This document shows, piece after piece, positions 26,429 to 35,044 of a stretch of 64,000 bases of DNA. Numbering within the stretch: position 1 is the first letter of the stretch; each line of letters begins with the position of its first letter. Source of the DNA: an uncultured Paracoccaceae bacterium (GTDB lineage: Bacteria; Pseudomonadota; Alphaproteobacteria; Rhodobacterales; Rhodobacteraceae); contig CAKSTR010000004.1 in the NCBI GenBank assembly GCA_934500835.1, positions 260,356 through 324,355 of the forward strand, in the 5' to 3' direction. Under the pieces are notes generated by a model. The model saw only the letters and a program-made list of their open reading frames with translations, did no database searches and was not told the DNA's origin. The position numbers and the translations under genes are program-made.

Positions 26429-27334
26429 ATGACCGTGCCGATTGGAAAGGCCGCGCCTGCGCCTGCCGCCCTGCCCGGCCGGTTGCGGCGGGTTCTGGCC
26501 GGGAACCCCTCTCCGATGACCGGCCCGGGGACCTGGACCGACATCGTCGGCTCGGGCGAGGTGGCGGTGATCGACCCCGGCCCCGCCCTTGAGGGTCACC
26601 TCCAGGCCGTTCTCGCCGCTCTCGACCCCGGCGAGCGGGTTGCCGCCATCCTTGTCACCCACGCCCATCTGGACCACTCGGCCCTTGCCCCTGCCCTGTC
26701 GCGGGCGACGGGCGCCCCGGTCCTGGCCTTCGGCACCGCCACCGAAGGCCGCAGCCCTGCCATGCAGCGGCTGGTCGAGGGCGGCCTGCGCAGCGGCGGC
26801 GAGGGGCTGGACCTTGCCTTCACCCCCGACCGCCGCCTTGCCGACGACGAGATCATCAGCGGCCCCGACTGGAGCCTGCGGGCCGTTCACACCCCCGGCC
26901 ATCTTGGCGGCCATCTCTGCCTTGCCTGGGAGGATGTGCTTTTTGCCGGAGATCACGTCATGGGTTGGGCACCCAGCCTTGTCTCGCCGCCCGATGGCGA
27001 CATGGGGGCCTATATGGCCTCGCTCGCGCGGCTGGCGCGTCAGGAATGGCGCTTGATGCTGCCGACGCACGGCGATCCGGTTGCCGACCCCGCCGCGCGA
27101 CTGGCCGAACTGACCGCCCACCGCCGCGCCCGCGAAGCGCAAGTGGCCGAGGCGCTGCGCCGCGGCCCCGTCCCGCTGGATGCGGTGACGGCCGCCGTCT
27201 ACCGCGACCTGGCCCCCGCCCTCCTGCCCGCCGCCCGCCGCAACGCCCTTGCGCATCTGATTGATCTTGCAGAGCGAAACCAGGCCAGAGCTACCCCTTT
27301 CCCCGGTCCCGAAGCCCTGTGGTCCTGCCCCTGA
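26429..27334 (+). CDS. MBL-fold metallo-hydrolase
   Basis: 301 residues. The metal-binding motif is THAHLDHSA near 73-81, followed by HTPGHLGGHLC near 155 and FAGDHVMGW near 172, with the late ligand in PTHGDPV near 210. The C-terminal 60 residues form a winged-helix-like region (HLIDLAERNQ). It resembles the LACTB2-like group; the substrate is unknown. The start at 26,429 follows GGGAAGGCTAGCC, 15 bp from the divergent kinase start, so the promoters overlap. It ends 70 bp before tRNA-Asn. Confidence 0.88.
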   Translation: MTVPIGKAAPAPAALPGRLRRVLAGNPSPMTGPGTWTDIVGSGEVAVIDPGPALEGHLQAVLAALDPGERVAAILVTHAHLDHSALAPALSRATGAPVLAFGTATEGRSPAMQRLVEGGLRSGGEGLDLAFTPDRRLADDEIISGPDWSLRAVHTPGHLGGHLCLAWEDVLFAGDHVMGWAPSLVSPPDGDMGAYMASLARLARQEWRLMLPTHGDPVADPAARLAELTAHRRAREAQVAEALRRGPVPLDAVTAAVYRDLAPALLPAARRNALAHLIDLAERNQARATPFPGPEALWSCP

Positions 27335-27404
27335 GCACAAGGCACAGTTTTTGCCCTTTTGCCCCTTGCCGCCCCCATGCCCCCTTGCTATACGGCCCCG
27401 GTGT

Positions 27405-27479
27405 TCCGGCGTAGCTCAGCGGTAGAGCAGTTGACTGTTAATCAATTGGTCGTAGGTTCGATCCCTACCGCCGGAGCCA
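27405..27479 (+). tRNA. tRNA-Asn (anticodon GTT), with encoded CCA
   Basis: A full cloverleaf is readable: acceptor TCCGGCG/CGCCGGA, D-arm GCTCAGCGGTAGAGC, anticodon arm TTGACTGTTAATCAA with GTT, T-arm GTAGGTTCGATCCCTAC, discriminator G and CCA. Its 3' 47 bp (27,433-27,479) are the left attachment site of the element to the right. Confidence 0.97.
27433..27479 (+). repeat. attL: 47-bp direct repeat within tRNA-Asn
   Basis: From GACTGTTAATCAATTGG to CCGGAGCCA the sequence is identical to 45,483-45,529. Bases on either side differ (T versus C before, G versus A after). Integration into the 3' half of a tRNA rebuilds the tRNA, as here. Confidence 0.95.
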
Positions 27480-27499
27480 GAAATCCCTAGTGGATACAG

Positions 27500-28174
27500 C
27501 TACTTAGAATAGACCTGCCTTCGGGCGGGTCTTTCTAATTTCGCAACCGGGGGAACACCGGGGGAACATTTGTCACCCCAAGTCGCGTCGAACCGTTTGG
27601 CAGAGAGACGAAACAACCGGTTAGGCATAGCTCGCCCCGCCCGCCACTGCGCCCGGCGGGCACACGATCTAGAACAGAATCGCGCACCGTGTTTGGGAAT
27701 GAACTCCACAGAGCAGTAGTTGCAGCAGACCGGTGAGGGCTGGGGCTTGGCACAACGCACACAGCAGAAGCGCTGATAGTCCTTATGTGCATTAAACTGA
27801 TCGCCGCAGCGCGCGCACGTTTTGATGCGCCGCCGCCTGTGCCAAGCTTCCTTTGCGCGCCCCCCGCAAAGGCTAGAACAAAACTTTGCGTTCAGTGGCC
27901 TCGCATCATCAATTGCGATCCCGCACATCGGGCAAGATCGTCCGCATCGCGCTTCCGCCCGCGCGGCGCGTTCGATCTGATAGCGATTTCGGTCTCGACA
28001 TCGCGCGTTGCAAAATCTGCGGTGGGTACGCGCATTTGGGGGTAGCGGCGCCTGACATTCTTCGCACCAAGCCGTCAGACCCGACGGATCGCCAGCCGTA
28101 TCGCCCGGCCTTCCTGCGCATGCTTGATCCGATGAACGCCCTGATAAAAAGTCGCCGCGCAGTTTTCGCTGCAA
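27500..28174 (-). CDS. Protein with four C4 zinc-ribbon repeats
   Basis: The C-terminal ~190 residues carry four copies of a C-x2-C-x(12-14)-C-x3-C unit: CEEC..CNARC, CPMC..CSSLC, CARC..CVRC and CNYC..CSRSC. Each resembles a treble-clef or zinc-ribbon finger with a basic C-terminal helix, so nucleic-acid binding is likely. The start is uncertain: no ATG with a ribosome site follows the stop of the upstream gene; a TTG at 28,174 or an ATG at 28,210 would both overlap it deeply. A -1 frameshift from the upstream gene, which ends in one such finger, would instead give a single five-finger protein. Last gene of the element's late operon. Confidence 0.6.
   Translation of the reverse strand: MQRKLRGDFLSGRSSDQACAGRPGDTAGDPSGLTAWCEECQAPLPPNARTHRRFCNARCRDRNRYQIERAARAEARCGRSCPMCGIAIDDARPLNAKFCSSLCGGRAKEAWHRRRRIKTCARCGDQFNAHKDYQRFCCVRCAKPQPSPVCCNYCSVEFIPKHGARFCSRSCARRAQWRAGRAMPNRLFRLSAKRFDATWGDKCSPGVPPVAKLERPARRQVYSK
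27511..27536 (+). terminator. UUCG-loop terminator just inside the element
   Basis: AGACCTGCC (27,511-27,519), loop TTCG and GGCGGGTCT (27,524-27,532), followed by TTTCT on the plus strand. It would stop the tRNA-Asn transcript. It overlaps the last codons of the zinc-ribbon gene on the other strand. Confidence 0.7.
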
Positions 28175-28563
28175 AACTTGTGATGCCCCTCGGGCAATGG
28201 CGCGTGACATTTCACGCACCGGGTTCTTTCGATCAGCGTCCCCGCTGCGACCGTCCATTCCAATTGCCCCTCATACCAGGTTGGCCGGATCGCCCCGACC
28301 ACAGCGAAGGCATCCTCCAAAGCCAAGCGGGCCAGCGCGTTGGCATCTGTCCAACGCCAGCCCTGCAGGCACAGTTCCGACCGGACACAATGCCGCAACA
28401 CACCCTCCAGCCCGAACAGCGTAGCCACAGCCCGAGCCTCAAAAGCCAGTAGGGACACCGCCGCAAGATCTTTGACCATCTGCTGATACCGGCCAGAACC
28501 GAAACGGCGGCGCTGCGCATCTCTCTGGTTGCGCCGGATATGCAGGGATCGATCCAGATGCAT
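28075..28563 (-). CDS. Late-operon protein ending in one C4 zinc ribbon
   Basis: 162 residues from MHLDRSLHIRRNQRDAQRRR. The first 40 residues are very basic, the middle is helical (VKDLAAVSLLAFEARAVATL), and the end has CVKCHAPLPEGHHKFCSENC, the same finger type as in the next gene. The ATG overlaps the upstream stop (TGATG). It may be fused by frameshifting to the downstream four-finger frame, which overlaps it in the -1 frame. No family recognised. Confidence 0.6.
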   Translation of the reverse strand: MHLDRSLHIRRNQRDAQRRRFGSGRYQQMVKDLAAVSLLAFEARAVATLFGLEGVLRHCVRSELCLQGWRWTDANALARLALEDAFAVVGAIRPTWYEGQLEWTVAAGTLIERTRCVKCHAPLPEGHHKFCSENCAATFYQGVHRIKHAQEGRAIRLAIRRV

Positions 28564-28919
28564 CACCCCACCATCGCGTCGAACAATGCCGCCGAAATCG
28601 GCCGAGGCGAGACCACCGGCGCCGGCTTATTGCCCGTCATCTCAGCACTGCCCCTGCCGTAAAACGCTGCCATCCAGACCGCGTCCATCGCCAACAGGAT
28701 AGCTACATGCTCCGCCCCCAGCGGAGTTCGCATCAGTTGACAGAAGGCCACAATCTCGGAGGGCTGCAGCGCGTTCGGTCCTGCAGAGTGGTAGGTGCGG
28801 GTGGATGACAGCTGCACGAACATCTGCCAGAGGCCCCGCGCTGCCTCAGGAACGCGCCGCCGCGCACCGCCCAGATGTGCCCGCACCTCATTGCAAAGAA
28901 GGCGCTCAAGTCTGCTCAC
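28563..28919 (-). CDS. Phage late protein, tail-chaperone-like
   Basis: 118 residues, GTG start overlapping the upstream gene by 14 nt. The core TYHSAGPNALQPSEIVAFCQ followed by LMRTPLGAEHVAILLAMDAV resembles small phage proteins with the pattern LTPxEIxAxCRLTxxxLxxWExxxLxxLD, often annotated as tail assembly proteins. That assignment is by eye and weak. It sits between the Ntn-like gene and the zinc-ribbon genes, after rather than before the tape measure. Confidence 0.55.
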   Translation of the reverse strand: MSRLERLLCNEVRAHLGGARRRVPEAARGLWQMFVQLSSTRTYHSAGPNALQPSEIVAFCQLMRTPLGAEHVAILLAMDAVWMAAFYGRGSAEMTGNKPAPVVSPRPISAALFDAMVG

Positions 28920-29667
28920 GGTCCCGGTCCATCAGGTATTTAGGCATCGGTTCGCCAAGGGTCGGGTCAATGGGCTTGCCGATGACATCCTCGGGCCAGC
29001 GGTGAGCAATCCACGATTGGCAGAGGCGGCGGTCAACCAAGGCGATTTGCACGAAGGCACCCGCGTTGAAGCGAGCTGCCAGACCCGCGATATCACCGCT
29101 TTCGGCGCGGGCGGCGCAGATCATCCGCACCAGCATATCCACATCGTTATCGTCATCGGTGGCAAAGGGCAGGCCAAAGCGCGCCTTGATCATCGACGCC
29201 GGAGCCGTGGAACACCAAATCCTATCGCGAGGCATGGGGAGCAGGGTCCAGGGTGGCAGCACCGTTGTGCGGCCAGACCCTTCGTCGATGGTCTCCTTTT
29301 CATAGCTGACCACCCGCCAGCCCTCGAACTGTTCACGCTGGCCAGACCAGCCAGCCACTGTGACGTTGGTGCGATGGTCGCCACCGACAATCATCCCCTG
29401 CGCCACCGCGTGGAAATGGCAACGCTTAACAAGATCGGGAAGCACTTCGACCAAATCATCGAAGTCCTTGACCCCGCAGGGCATAAACCACCCCAGCAAG
29501 TGATCGAAGCCGCCGATTCCAGTGATTGCCATAACCGCATTCAGTTCCGGCATCAGAGACAGCTTGGACATATAGGCAACTACGGCCCCGGTCGCGGGGT
29601 CACTGGCCACCCCATCACCTGCCATGACAACGTAGTCATCGGTGACGATCAGGGCTATCGCACTCAC
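28906..29667 (-). CDS. Proteasome/HslV-like (Ntn-hydrolase-fold) phage protein
   Basis: 253 residues, GTG start overlapping the tape-measure stop (GTGA). The N-terminus MSAIALIVTDDYVVMAGDGVASD followed by an SKLSLMPELNAVMAITG strand pattern is like the first strands of HslV and proteasome beta subunits (xxVVIGGDGQAT...). Thr1 is absent; removal of Met would expose Ser. The remaining region has W-rich strands (VTVAGWSGQREQFEGWRVVS). No such protein is part of the standard siphophage set that I know. Protease activity, or a dead fold used as a tail protein, are both possible. Confidence 0.6.
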   Translation of the reverse strand: MSAIALIVTDDYVVMAGDGVASDPATGAVVAYMSKLSLMPELNAVMAITGIGGFDHLLGWFMPCGVKDFDDLVEVLPDLVKRCHFHAVAQGMIVGGDHRTNVTVAGWSGQREQFEGWRVVSYEKETIDEGSGRTTVLPPWTLLPMPRDRIWCSTAPASMIKARFGLPFATDDDNDVDMLVRMICAARAESGDIAGLAARFNAGAFVQIALVDRRLCQSWIAHRWPEDVIGKPIDPTLGEPMPKYLMDRDREQT

Positions 29668-31838
29668 GCCGGTTTCCTTTCCATGATGATTTCCGGGCCA
29701 CCTTCGCAGCCGGGCACCATGCCGCCAAGTTCATAGCCCGGCAGGCCCCGATGCAGCGCCTCTAGCAACGGCAGGCCAAGCCGACGCACGGACTTCTGCG
29801 AGAAGACATATTCGCCTCCGTGGACCACACCCTTGGGTTCTTTCCTGGCCCCGTCGCCCGTGTAGCCACCCTGATCAAAACCAAGCAAGCCACCAACCAG
29901 ACCAAAGACACCTTCGCCACCAACCGCCTCAAGCAAACTGAACATGCCCTTCTTGAACTGCATCTTGGCGATCTCGATCAGCAGGGATGCAATGGCATCC
30001 TTGGCGCTGGCGCTGCCATCGATCATCGCCTCGAAGATGCCGCCCAGAGCGTCCCGCCCCTTCTCACTGACAGCCTCGAGCTGCTTGATCCGATCGGCTG
30101 CAGCCTCGGCCTCCAACCCGGCGGTGACAAAGGCCCGCGCCTGTTCCTCGATCTCGGCCGTCAGCTCCGGCGTGATTGCCAGCCCTTGCTTCTGCGCCGC
30201 CATCAGAAGCTCGGCCTTCTTGCGCGCATAGTCAGAGGCGCCGGCATAGTCACCCCCCGCCTCGGCCGCAGAGATGAAGGCAGCGGTTTCCGCCTCCAGC
30301 AAAAGGATCTCTTGCCGGGTCGCTTCCATTGCCGCTTCGAAATCATCACGGGATCGCCCGCCGCCACCACCGCCGGCCGGTGCTTTCGGTGTGCCGGGCA
30401 GACCGAAGTCAGGATCATTCGGTGCGGGCTTCGGCCTCGGGCTGGTGGCCATCTGTCCCGGCCCCGGCGGTAGAAGGTCTTGGCCCGATCCCGACAGCGG
30501 CGTGCCGGTGTCCATCAGCGCGATACCAGCGATTTCATCCCGTGCAGCACGGGCAGCGCCGGGCAGAAGACCAATCCATTCCAGAAGGCTCTGAACCTGC
30601 CCAATCACATCACCAAGGCGGGCCTGATCAAGTTCGCCCATGGCGGCGATACTGTTCTCCGCTTCGGTGACAACCTCACGCAGCCGGTCGGCGTATTCCT
30701 CGCCGGTGATCGTGCCATCCTCAAAGGCGCGGGCGGCGTCCCCGATCCGGGTTGCGAGGTCGGTGAGGGTCTGCGCCCCGGCTTCATTGCCGACACCGCG
30801 AAGCATGTTGCTGGCGTCCGACAGCGCAGGCACCAACCGCCGTGCCTCGCTGGCAAGTTCCACATATTCGCGTTTCATCGCCTCGATACTGGCCAGCGCA
30901 GTCTGCGGAACCTCGGGCAGATCGGCCAAGGCGTTCGCAACATCATCGCCGACAACGCGGCTGGTCAGATCCTTGTCAAAGGTCAGTCGTTCGCGTTCCC
31001 GCTCGATCATGCCGAAGTAATACCCGGCCTCGACCACCCCAGTGCGCCACATGCTTTGCAGCCGGGATTCCACCTCGCGGAACTTCGCGTCCAGTTCAGC
31101 GGCCTTGGCGATCATGTCGGAATCCATGACGATCCCTAGATCCCGCGCACGGGCGATCTGTGCCGATATACCAGCCTCGCCCTTGTCGAGCAGCTGGACG
31201 AACTGTTCCCCGCCGGTGCCGCCAAAGAGTTCATCCGCAATGCGGATTTGCGCGGCCTTGTCGAGGCCTTCCAGGCGGCCGATGATTTCGAGCATCAGGG
31301 CTGAAGGATCCTTCAGCTTGGTCTTCAGCTCGGCGGCAGTGAACCCGAGGCGGGCGAACGCTTCCGCCGCCGAGCCGCCGCCGGTAACCACGAACTCATC
31401 TGCCCGCAGGCTCAATTCCTTGAAGCCATCGGTCAGGGCGTCGATTCCGATCCGGTTCTGCTTCGCGACATAGCCCCATTCCTGGAAACCCTCGGCAGAC
31501 ATGCCGGCGCGCTTGGCTTCGTCCCCGACCTGGGCAATCTCGCGGACGGTGTTGCGGGCCTCCCGCGCAGCCATCCCCAACCCGGTGGTGATGGCGCCCA
31601 CCGCAAAGGCCTTTCCGAAGGCGCCGATGTTGCTGGAGATGGAGGCCATCGCCTGATTGATACGCCCAGAAGACCGGACCATGTCAGTCTCCATCTGCCG
31701 GGTGGCCGAGGATGAGCCGCGCCGCAAGCGGGTGTAGCTGGTGGTGCCGGTGCGCTCGGCCTTGGCCATCCGCTTCTCGAATTCCGAGATGCGGGCCTCA
31801 AGCATCACCACAAGGCGTTCATCGGCTCCGGCGCTCAT
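29664..31838 (-). CDS. Phage tail tape measure protein
   Basis: 724 residues. N-terminal coiled-coil (EARISEFEKRMAKAERTGTT), a hydrophobic stretch at about 70-95 (AFGKAFAVGAITTGLGMAAR), long helical middle, a Pro/Gly-rich hinge near 450-480 and a C-terminal domain (GVFGLVGGLLGFDQGGYTGD, then GVVHGGEYVFSQ) typical of lambdoid-type tape measures. It sets tail length, so the virion is expected to have a long tail; by size a short siphophage-like tail. It begins 10 bp after the large terminase stop, an unusual neighbour. Confidence 0.88.
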   Translation of the reverse strand: MSAGADERLVVMLEARISEFEKRMAKAERTGTTSYTRLRRGSSSATRQMETDMVRSSGRINQAMASISSNIGAFGKAFAVGAITTGLGMAAREARNTVREIAQVGDEAKRAGMSAEGFQEWGYVAKQNRIGIDALTDGFKELSLRADEFVVTGGGSAAEAFARLGFTAAELKTKLKDPSALMLEIIGRLEGLDKAAQIRIADELFGGTGGEQFVQLLDKGEAGISAQIARARDLGIVMDSDMIAKAAELDAKFREVESRLQSMWRTGVVEAGYYFGMIERERERLTFDKDLTSRVVGDDVANALADLPEVPQTALASIEAMKREYVELASEARRLVPALSDASNMLRGVGNEAGAQTLTDLATRIGDAARAFEDGTITGEEYADRLREVVTEAENSIAAMGELDQARLGDVIGQVQSLLEWIGLLPGAARAARDEIAGIALMDTGTPLSGSGQDLLPPGPGQMATSPRPKPAPNDPDFGLPGTPKAPAGGGGGGRSRDDFEAAMEATRQEILLLEAETAAFISAAEAGGDYAGASDYARKKAELLMAAQKQGLAITPELTAEIEEQARAFVTAGLEAEAAADRIKQLEAVSEKGRDALGGIFEAMIDGSASAKDAIASLLIEIAKMQFKKGMFSLLEAVGGEGVFGLVGGLLGFDQGGYTGDGARKEPKGVVHGGEYVFSQKSVRRLGLPLLEALHRGLPGYELGGMVPGCEGGPEIIMERKPA

Positions 31839-31847
31839 GCCAGCCCC

Positions 31848-33455
31848 CTATCCTATCACCAACATGTCTTCGTCGAACCAGTCCTGGCTGGAAATGAACC
31901 GGCTCTCGCCCGCCGTCGCCCGGCCGATCGCCATCACGGTGGCCACGGCGCCATCGATCTTGTTGCCGGACTTGCCCTTGTGGAACTGCCTGTTCCCGGC
32001 CTTGTCGGTCTCGACCTGGACGTTGGAGAAGTTCCAGCGCAGCACCGGGTTGCCGCCATGGCGCAGCTGGCGACCGAGGATGACCCGCTCCAGCGCCATC
32101 ACGGCCGGGTTCATGCTGACCCAGCCCTGCCGGAACTCGGCCACCGGCAAGCCATCGTCGCCCAGAGCGGCCATCATCATCCGCCCGAGGTGGGGATCGA
32201 AAGACACTTCCTGCACATTGAACCGGGCGCAAAGTTCCCGGATATGATCCTCAACCGCACGGGGATCGACCACGTTTCCCGCAGTCCGGATGATGTGGCC
32301 CTGATCGGCCCAGCCGACATAATCCACCTCATTCCGCTCTCCCCTGTCGCGAAGATTGTCCTCGGGACAGAAGAACAGCGGGTGCAGGTTATAGGTGTCC
32401 CCGTCGCGGAACGCCGCGACGGCACAGGTCAGATCTTCATTCTTGGACAGATCGACAGCCACCCAGCATGGCACCTGCCGCGCTTCCATGTCTTCCAGAT
32501 CGACCTCATGCGCGCCTTCATCCCAGATCGACATCTCGACAAAGGGCGAAGTGGACTGATCAAGCCAGCGATTAAGGTTGAACTGCAGAAAGCTGTCACG
32601 GTCGAACGGCGAATTCAGGGCCTTCTGGGCCTTGTCGCGGTAGGCCTCCAGGTTGGGATAGCCATGGGCAAGGCCGGGGTTCACCGCATGCCACAGGTCT
32701 TCGTCCTGCCAGTCGTCTTCCGGCTCTGCCATGAAGATCACCGGCAGGGTCGCCGGATCCTCGATCTCGCCCTTCTGCACCTTGATCGCATATTCGACAT
32801 GCTTCCAGGCGAGGTTGTCCTGCCCCCTGCCCGAGGTCGAGGCGATGATCAGCAGGGTTTCGGCCACCTTGACCATGGCCGATTCCAGCGCCTCCCACAG
32901 CAGCAACCCGGGGCGCCCCTGCCAGACGTGCAATTCGTCGGCAATGACGACATTCGGGGTCAGGCCATGGTGCGACTTCCCCTCGCCCGACAAGGCCTTG
33001 TAGACCGAGCTTACCCGCGGGCATTTGATTTCCGAGGTGTGATCGGTGACCGTCAGGTGCCGCCCCAGCTCGGGGTCGTTCTGCACGATCATCGTGGCTT
33101 CGCGGAACAACTCGCGCGCCTGTTCCTGCGCAGAGGCAGCAGAATAGACCCGCTGGCCGAAGGCGCGTTCCGGCCCCATCAGGTGCAGCAGCGTCAGCAG
33201 GGCGCAGAAGGCCGTCTTGCGATTGCCACGCGGCACAATCAGCACCACACGCCGCACCACGCGGCTGCCATCGGGATGGCGCGGGCCATAGATCTTGCGG
33301 ATCATCCGCTCCTGCCACAGATCCAACTGCATGGCGCGGCACGGCAGGCGGCTTTTCGGATGCCGCAGCAGGCGCAGCCATTGCACCGCCCTTTCGCCGT
33401 GCCCCTCGGGGTCCGGAATGTCGCTGTCATCATCGATCCAAGCCGGGCGCAGCAT
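31848..33455 (-). CDS. Phage terminase large subunit
   Basis: 535 residues. ATPase part: Walker A-like VPRGNRKTAFCALL near residue 75-88 and Walker B in NVVIADELHVW near 163. Nuclease part begins with WVAVDLSKNEDLTCAVAAFR near 315, continues with VSFDPHLGRMM and ends with the late acidic HKGKSGNKIDGAVATVMA. This is the HK97/P27-associated class that cuts and packages DNA into the prohead. The ATG overlaps the small subunit stop by one base. Complete length. Confidence 0.93.
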   Translation of the reverse strand: MLRPAWIDDDSDIPDPEGHGERAVQWLRLLRHPKSRLPCRAMQLDLWQERMIRKIYGPRHPDGSRVVRRVVLIVPRGNRKTAFCALLTLLHLMGPERAFGQRVYSAASAQEQARELFREATMIVQNDPELGRHLTVTDHTSEIKCPRVSSVYKALSGEGKSHHGLTPNVVIADELHVWQGRPGLLLWEALESAMVKVAETLLIIASTSGRGQDNLAWKHVEYAIKVQKGEIEDPATLPVIFMAEPEDDWQDEDLWHAVNPGLAHGYPNLEAYRDKAQKALNSPFDRDSFLQFNLNRWLDQSTSPFVEMSIWDEGAHEVDLEDMEARQVPCWVAVDLSKNEDLTCAVAAFRDGDTYNLHPLFFCPEDNLRDRGERNEVDYVGWADQGHIIRTAGNVVDPRAVEDHIRELCARFNVQEVSFDPHLGRMMMAALGDDGLPVAEFRQGWVSMNPAVMALERVILGRQLRHGGNPVLRWNFSNVQVETDKAGNRQFHKGKSGNKIDGAVATVMAIGRATAGESRFISSQDWFDEDMLVIG

Positions 33456-33916
33456 CAGGCACGGCCCCCTCGCTGAACCGACACCAGACCTGCGCTCCAC
33501 AGATCGGTCTGCGCACCGTTGTTCTCTTCGATCGACGGACGCGACCGCGATGCCGGGGTGCAGCCCAGTTCGGCCGCCAGCAGTCGGGCCTTGTTCACCG
33601 CATCGGACAGCACCGACATGGCCGGGTTTTTCCGCCACCCGGTCAGCAGCGGGTTGCCATCCTTGTCCACCTTGAAAATCCGGGCACTGATCCCGTTCTC
33701 GTTGATGTCGCGTTCCGCCTGCCGGGCGATGCCCACCATCACGCAATAGGATTCGAACATGGCAAGGTCGGCCTCGGTCATCACCCGCCGATCGGCAAGA
33801 ATGGGCAGGGTCCGCGCCCATTCGTCCGCCGCCTCTTCCGCCATATCCTCGGGCGGGGGCATCTCTTTCAACGCCTTACTGTCGATCCGGATGTGCTGGG
33901 GCTTCCTGCCGCGCAT
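33455..33916 (-). CDS. Phage terminase small subunit, P27 family
   Basis: 153 residues. Starts MRGRKPQHIRIDS and has the P27-family helix region AEEAADEWARTLPILADRRV followed by MTEADLAMFESYCVMVGIAR, with NPAMSVLSDAVNKARLLAAE near 105. It recognises phage DNA and regulates the large subunit. It overlaps the head closure gene and terL by single bases, so this block is translated as a unit. Confidence 0.9.
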   Translation of the reverse strand: MRGRKPQHIRIDSKALKEMPPPEDMAEEAADEWARTLPILADRRVMTEADLAMFESYCVMVGIARQAERDINENGISARIFKVDKDGNPLLTGWRKNPAMSVLSDAVNKARLLAAELGCTPASRSRPSIEENNGAQTDLWSAGLVSVQRGGRA

Positions 33917-34230
33917 CAGTCGACCCTCACGCAGCGCAGTTCAAGGCCCCAGTTGCGGCCCAAAATCAGGATGTCCTTCAAGTTGAAGACCTGCCCCGAG
34001 AAGCTGACCCGATCGGCATTCGTCACGCCGGACAGGTATCGGGTGCGGAAGACCGCCACCGTCTCGTCAGTGGCGCCGAAATTGCGGATGAATTCGGTGG
34101 TGGATTCCGCGACCCGTTCGGCCCGCAGGGTGGCCAGATCGGTCCAGGTGCTGGTCGGGGTGCCCGCCGCGTTCACGCCATGGGTGGCGCGCTGGAGGGT
34201 CAGGACATGGCGCAGCGTGCCGGATTTCAT
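33916..34230 (-). CDS. Phage head closure (head-tail joining) protein
   Basis: 104 residues starting MKSGTLRHVLTLQRATHGVN and with ATLRAERVAESTTEF and ILGRNWGLELRCVRVD, the pattern of the phage_H_T_join (SPP1 gp16/HK97 gp7-type) family. It plugs the portal after packaging. The ATG at 34,230 overlaps the DUF3168 gene by 4 nt. Confidence 0.85.
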   Translation of the reverse strand: MKSGTLRHVLTLQRATHGVNAAGTPTSTWTDLATLRAERVAESTTEFIRNFGATDETVAVFRTRYLSGVTNADRVSFSGQVFNLKDILILGRNWGLELRCVRVD

Positions 34231-34637
34231 GCCGGCACCTCGCACACCAGAACCTCGACCGTGACGACACCGTGAGAGGTCTCGCCATCGGGGTCGCGCA
34301 TCTGGCGCATGCTGGTCACCAGCGCATCGGCGCAATGCAGCCCCGCACCAAGGTCAAGGCGCCCGGCATGGATCGCGGCACGGATAGCCGCACCTATTGC
34401 CTTGACGCCCTCCAGCGAGGCTTCCCGCTTCCAGACGTGGAGGGTGTGGAACACCCGCACATGCGCCCGCGCCAGGCTGGTGGCTTCGTCCGCCGCCTGG
34501 CTTTCGCCCAGCACGATCGATGGCGACGGGTTCGGCCGCTGGTTGCGGTCAAGGATCGCCTCGGCCGGCACCAGGGCAATGACAGCCGGGGTCGCCAGAA
34601 GGCGAGCGCGGATGGAGATCTGGACGGCGAGTTCCAT
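34227..34637 (-). CDS. DUF3168 tail completion protein
   Basis: 136 residues: MELAVQISIRARLLATPAVI, PSIVLGESQAADEATSLARA, HTLHVWKREASLEGVKAI. This matches the DUF3168 family of tail terminator/completion proteins, usually just after the gp10-like gene as here. A GTG one codon upstream is possible. Overlaps both neighbours by 1-4 nt. Confidence 0.85.
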   Translation of the reverse strand: MELAVQISIRARLLATPAVIALVPAEAILDRNQRPNPSPSIVLGESQAADEATSLARAHVRVFHTLHVWKREASLEGVKAIGAAIRAAIHAGRLDLGAGLHCADALVTSMRQMRDPDGETSHGVVTVEVLVCEVPA

Positions 34638-35044
34638 CACTTCGCCTCCCTGATCGCCTTGCCGATGCCGCGCTTGATCGCGGCCATCGCCTTCGCGCGA
34701 TGCATTCGAAACGCGGGCCAGAAGAACGGCTGCGCCGGATGGAACGTGGTGCCGTATTCCTGCAAGTGGGGATAACGCACATCGGTGTTGCCAACCGTGA
34801 TCGCCACCACATTTTCCGGCACCACCATGGAGCCGCCGGGCTGGCTATAGGCCGGTGTCGCCTCGCCCGGCCCGGTGACCGTGATGCTGTGCTCCAGATC
34901 GCCTTCGTCCACCGGCGCCAGCGCCTTCATGGTGCCTGCCATGGCATCCGCCTGTTTCACCAGTACCGGCTGGACCGCCGCCCGCGCCGCCTTCGGTATG
35001 GCCTTCATGCGCCGCTGAAAGCTGGAAAGCCCACCGTCCGACAT
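34637..35044 (-). CDS. HK97 gp10-like tail component
   Basis: 135 residues: MSDGGLSSFQRRMKAIPKAA, then MAGTMKALAPVDEGDLEHSI and QEYGTTFHPAQPFFWPAFRM, the hallmark motifs of the HK97 gp10 family (YAxxxEYGTxxxxAxPFxxPA). It acts in head-tail joining or tail assembly. Coupled to its neighbours by base overlaps. Confidence 0.9.
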   Translation of the reverse strand: MSDGGLSSFQRRMKAIPKAARAAVQPVLVKQADAMAGTMKALAPVDEGDLEHSITVTGPGEATPAYSQPGGSMVVPENVVAITVGNTDVRYPHLQEYGTTFHPAQPFFWPAFRMHRAKAMAAIKRGIGKAIREAK

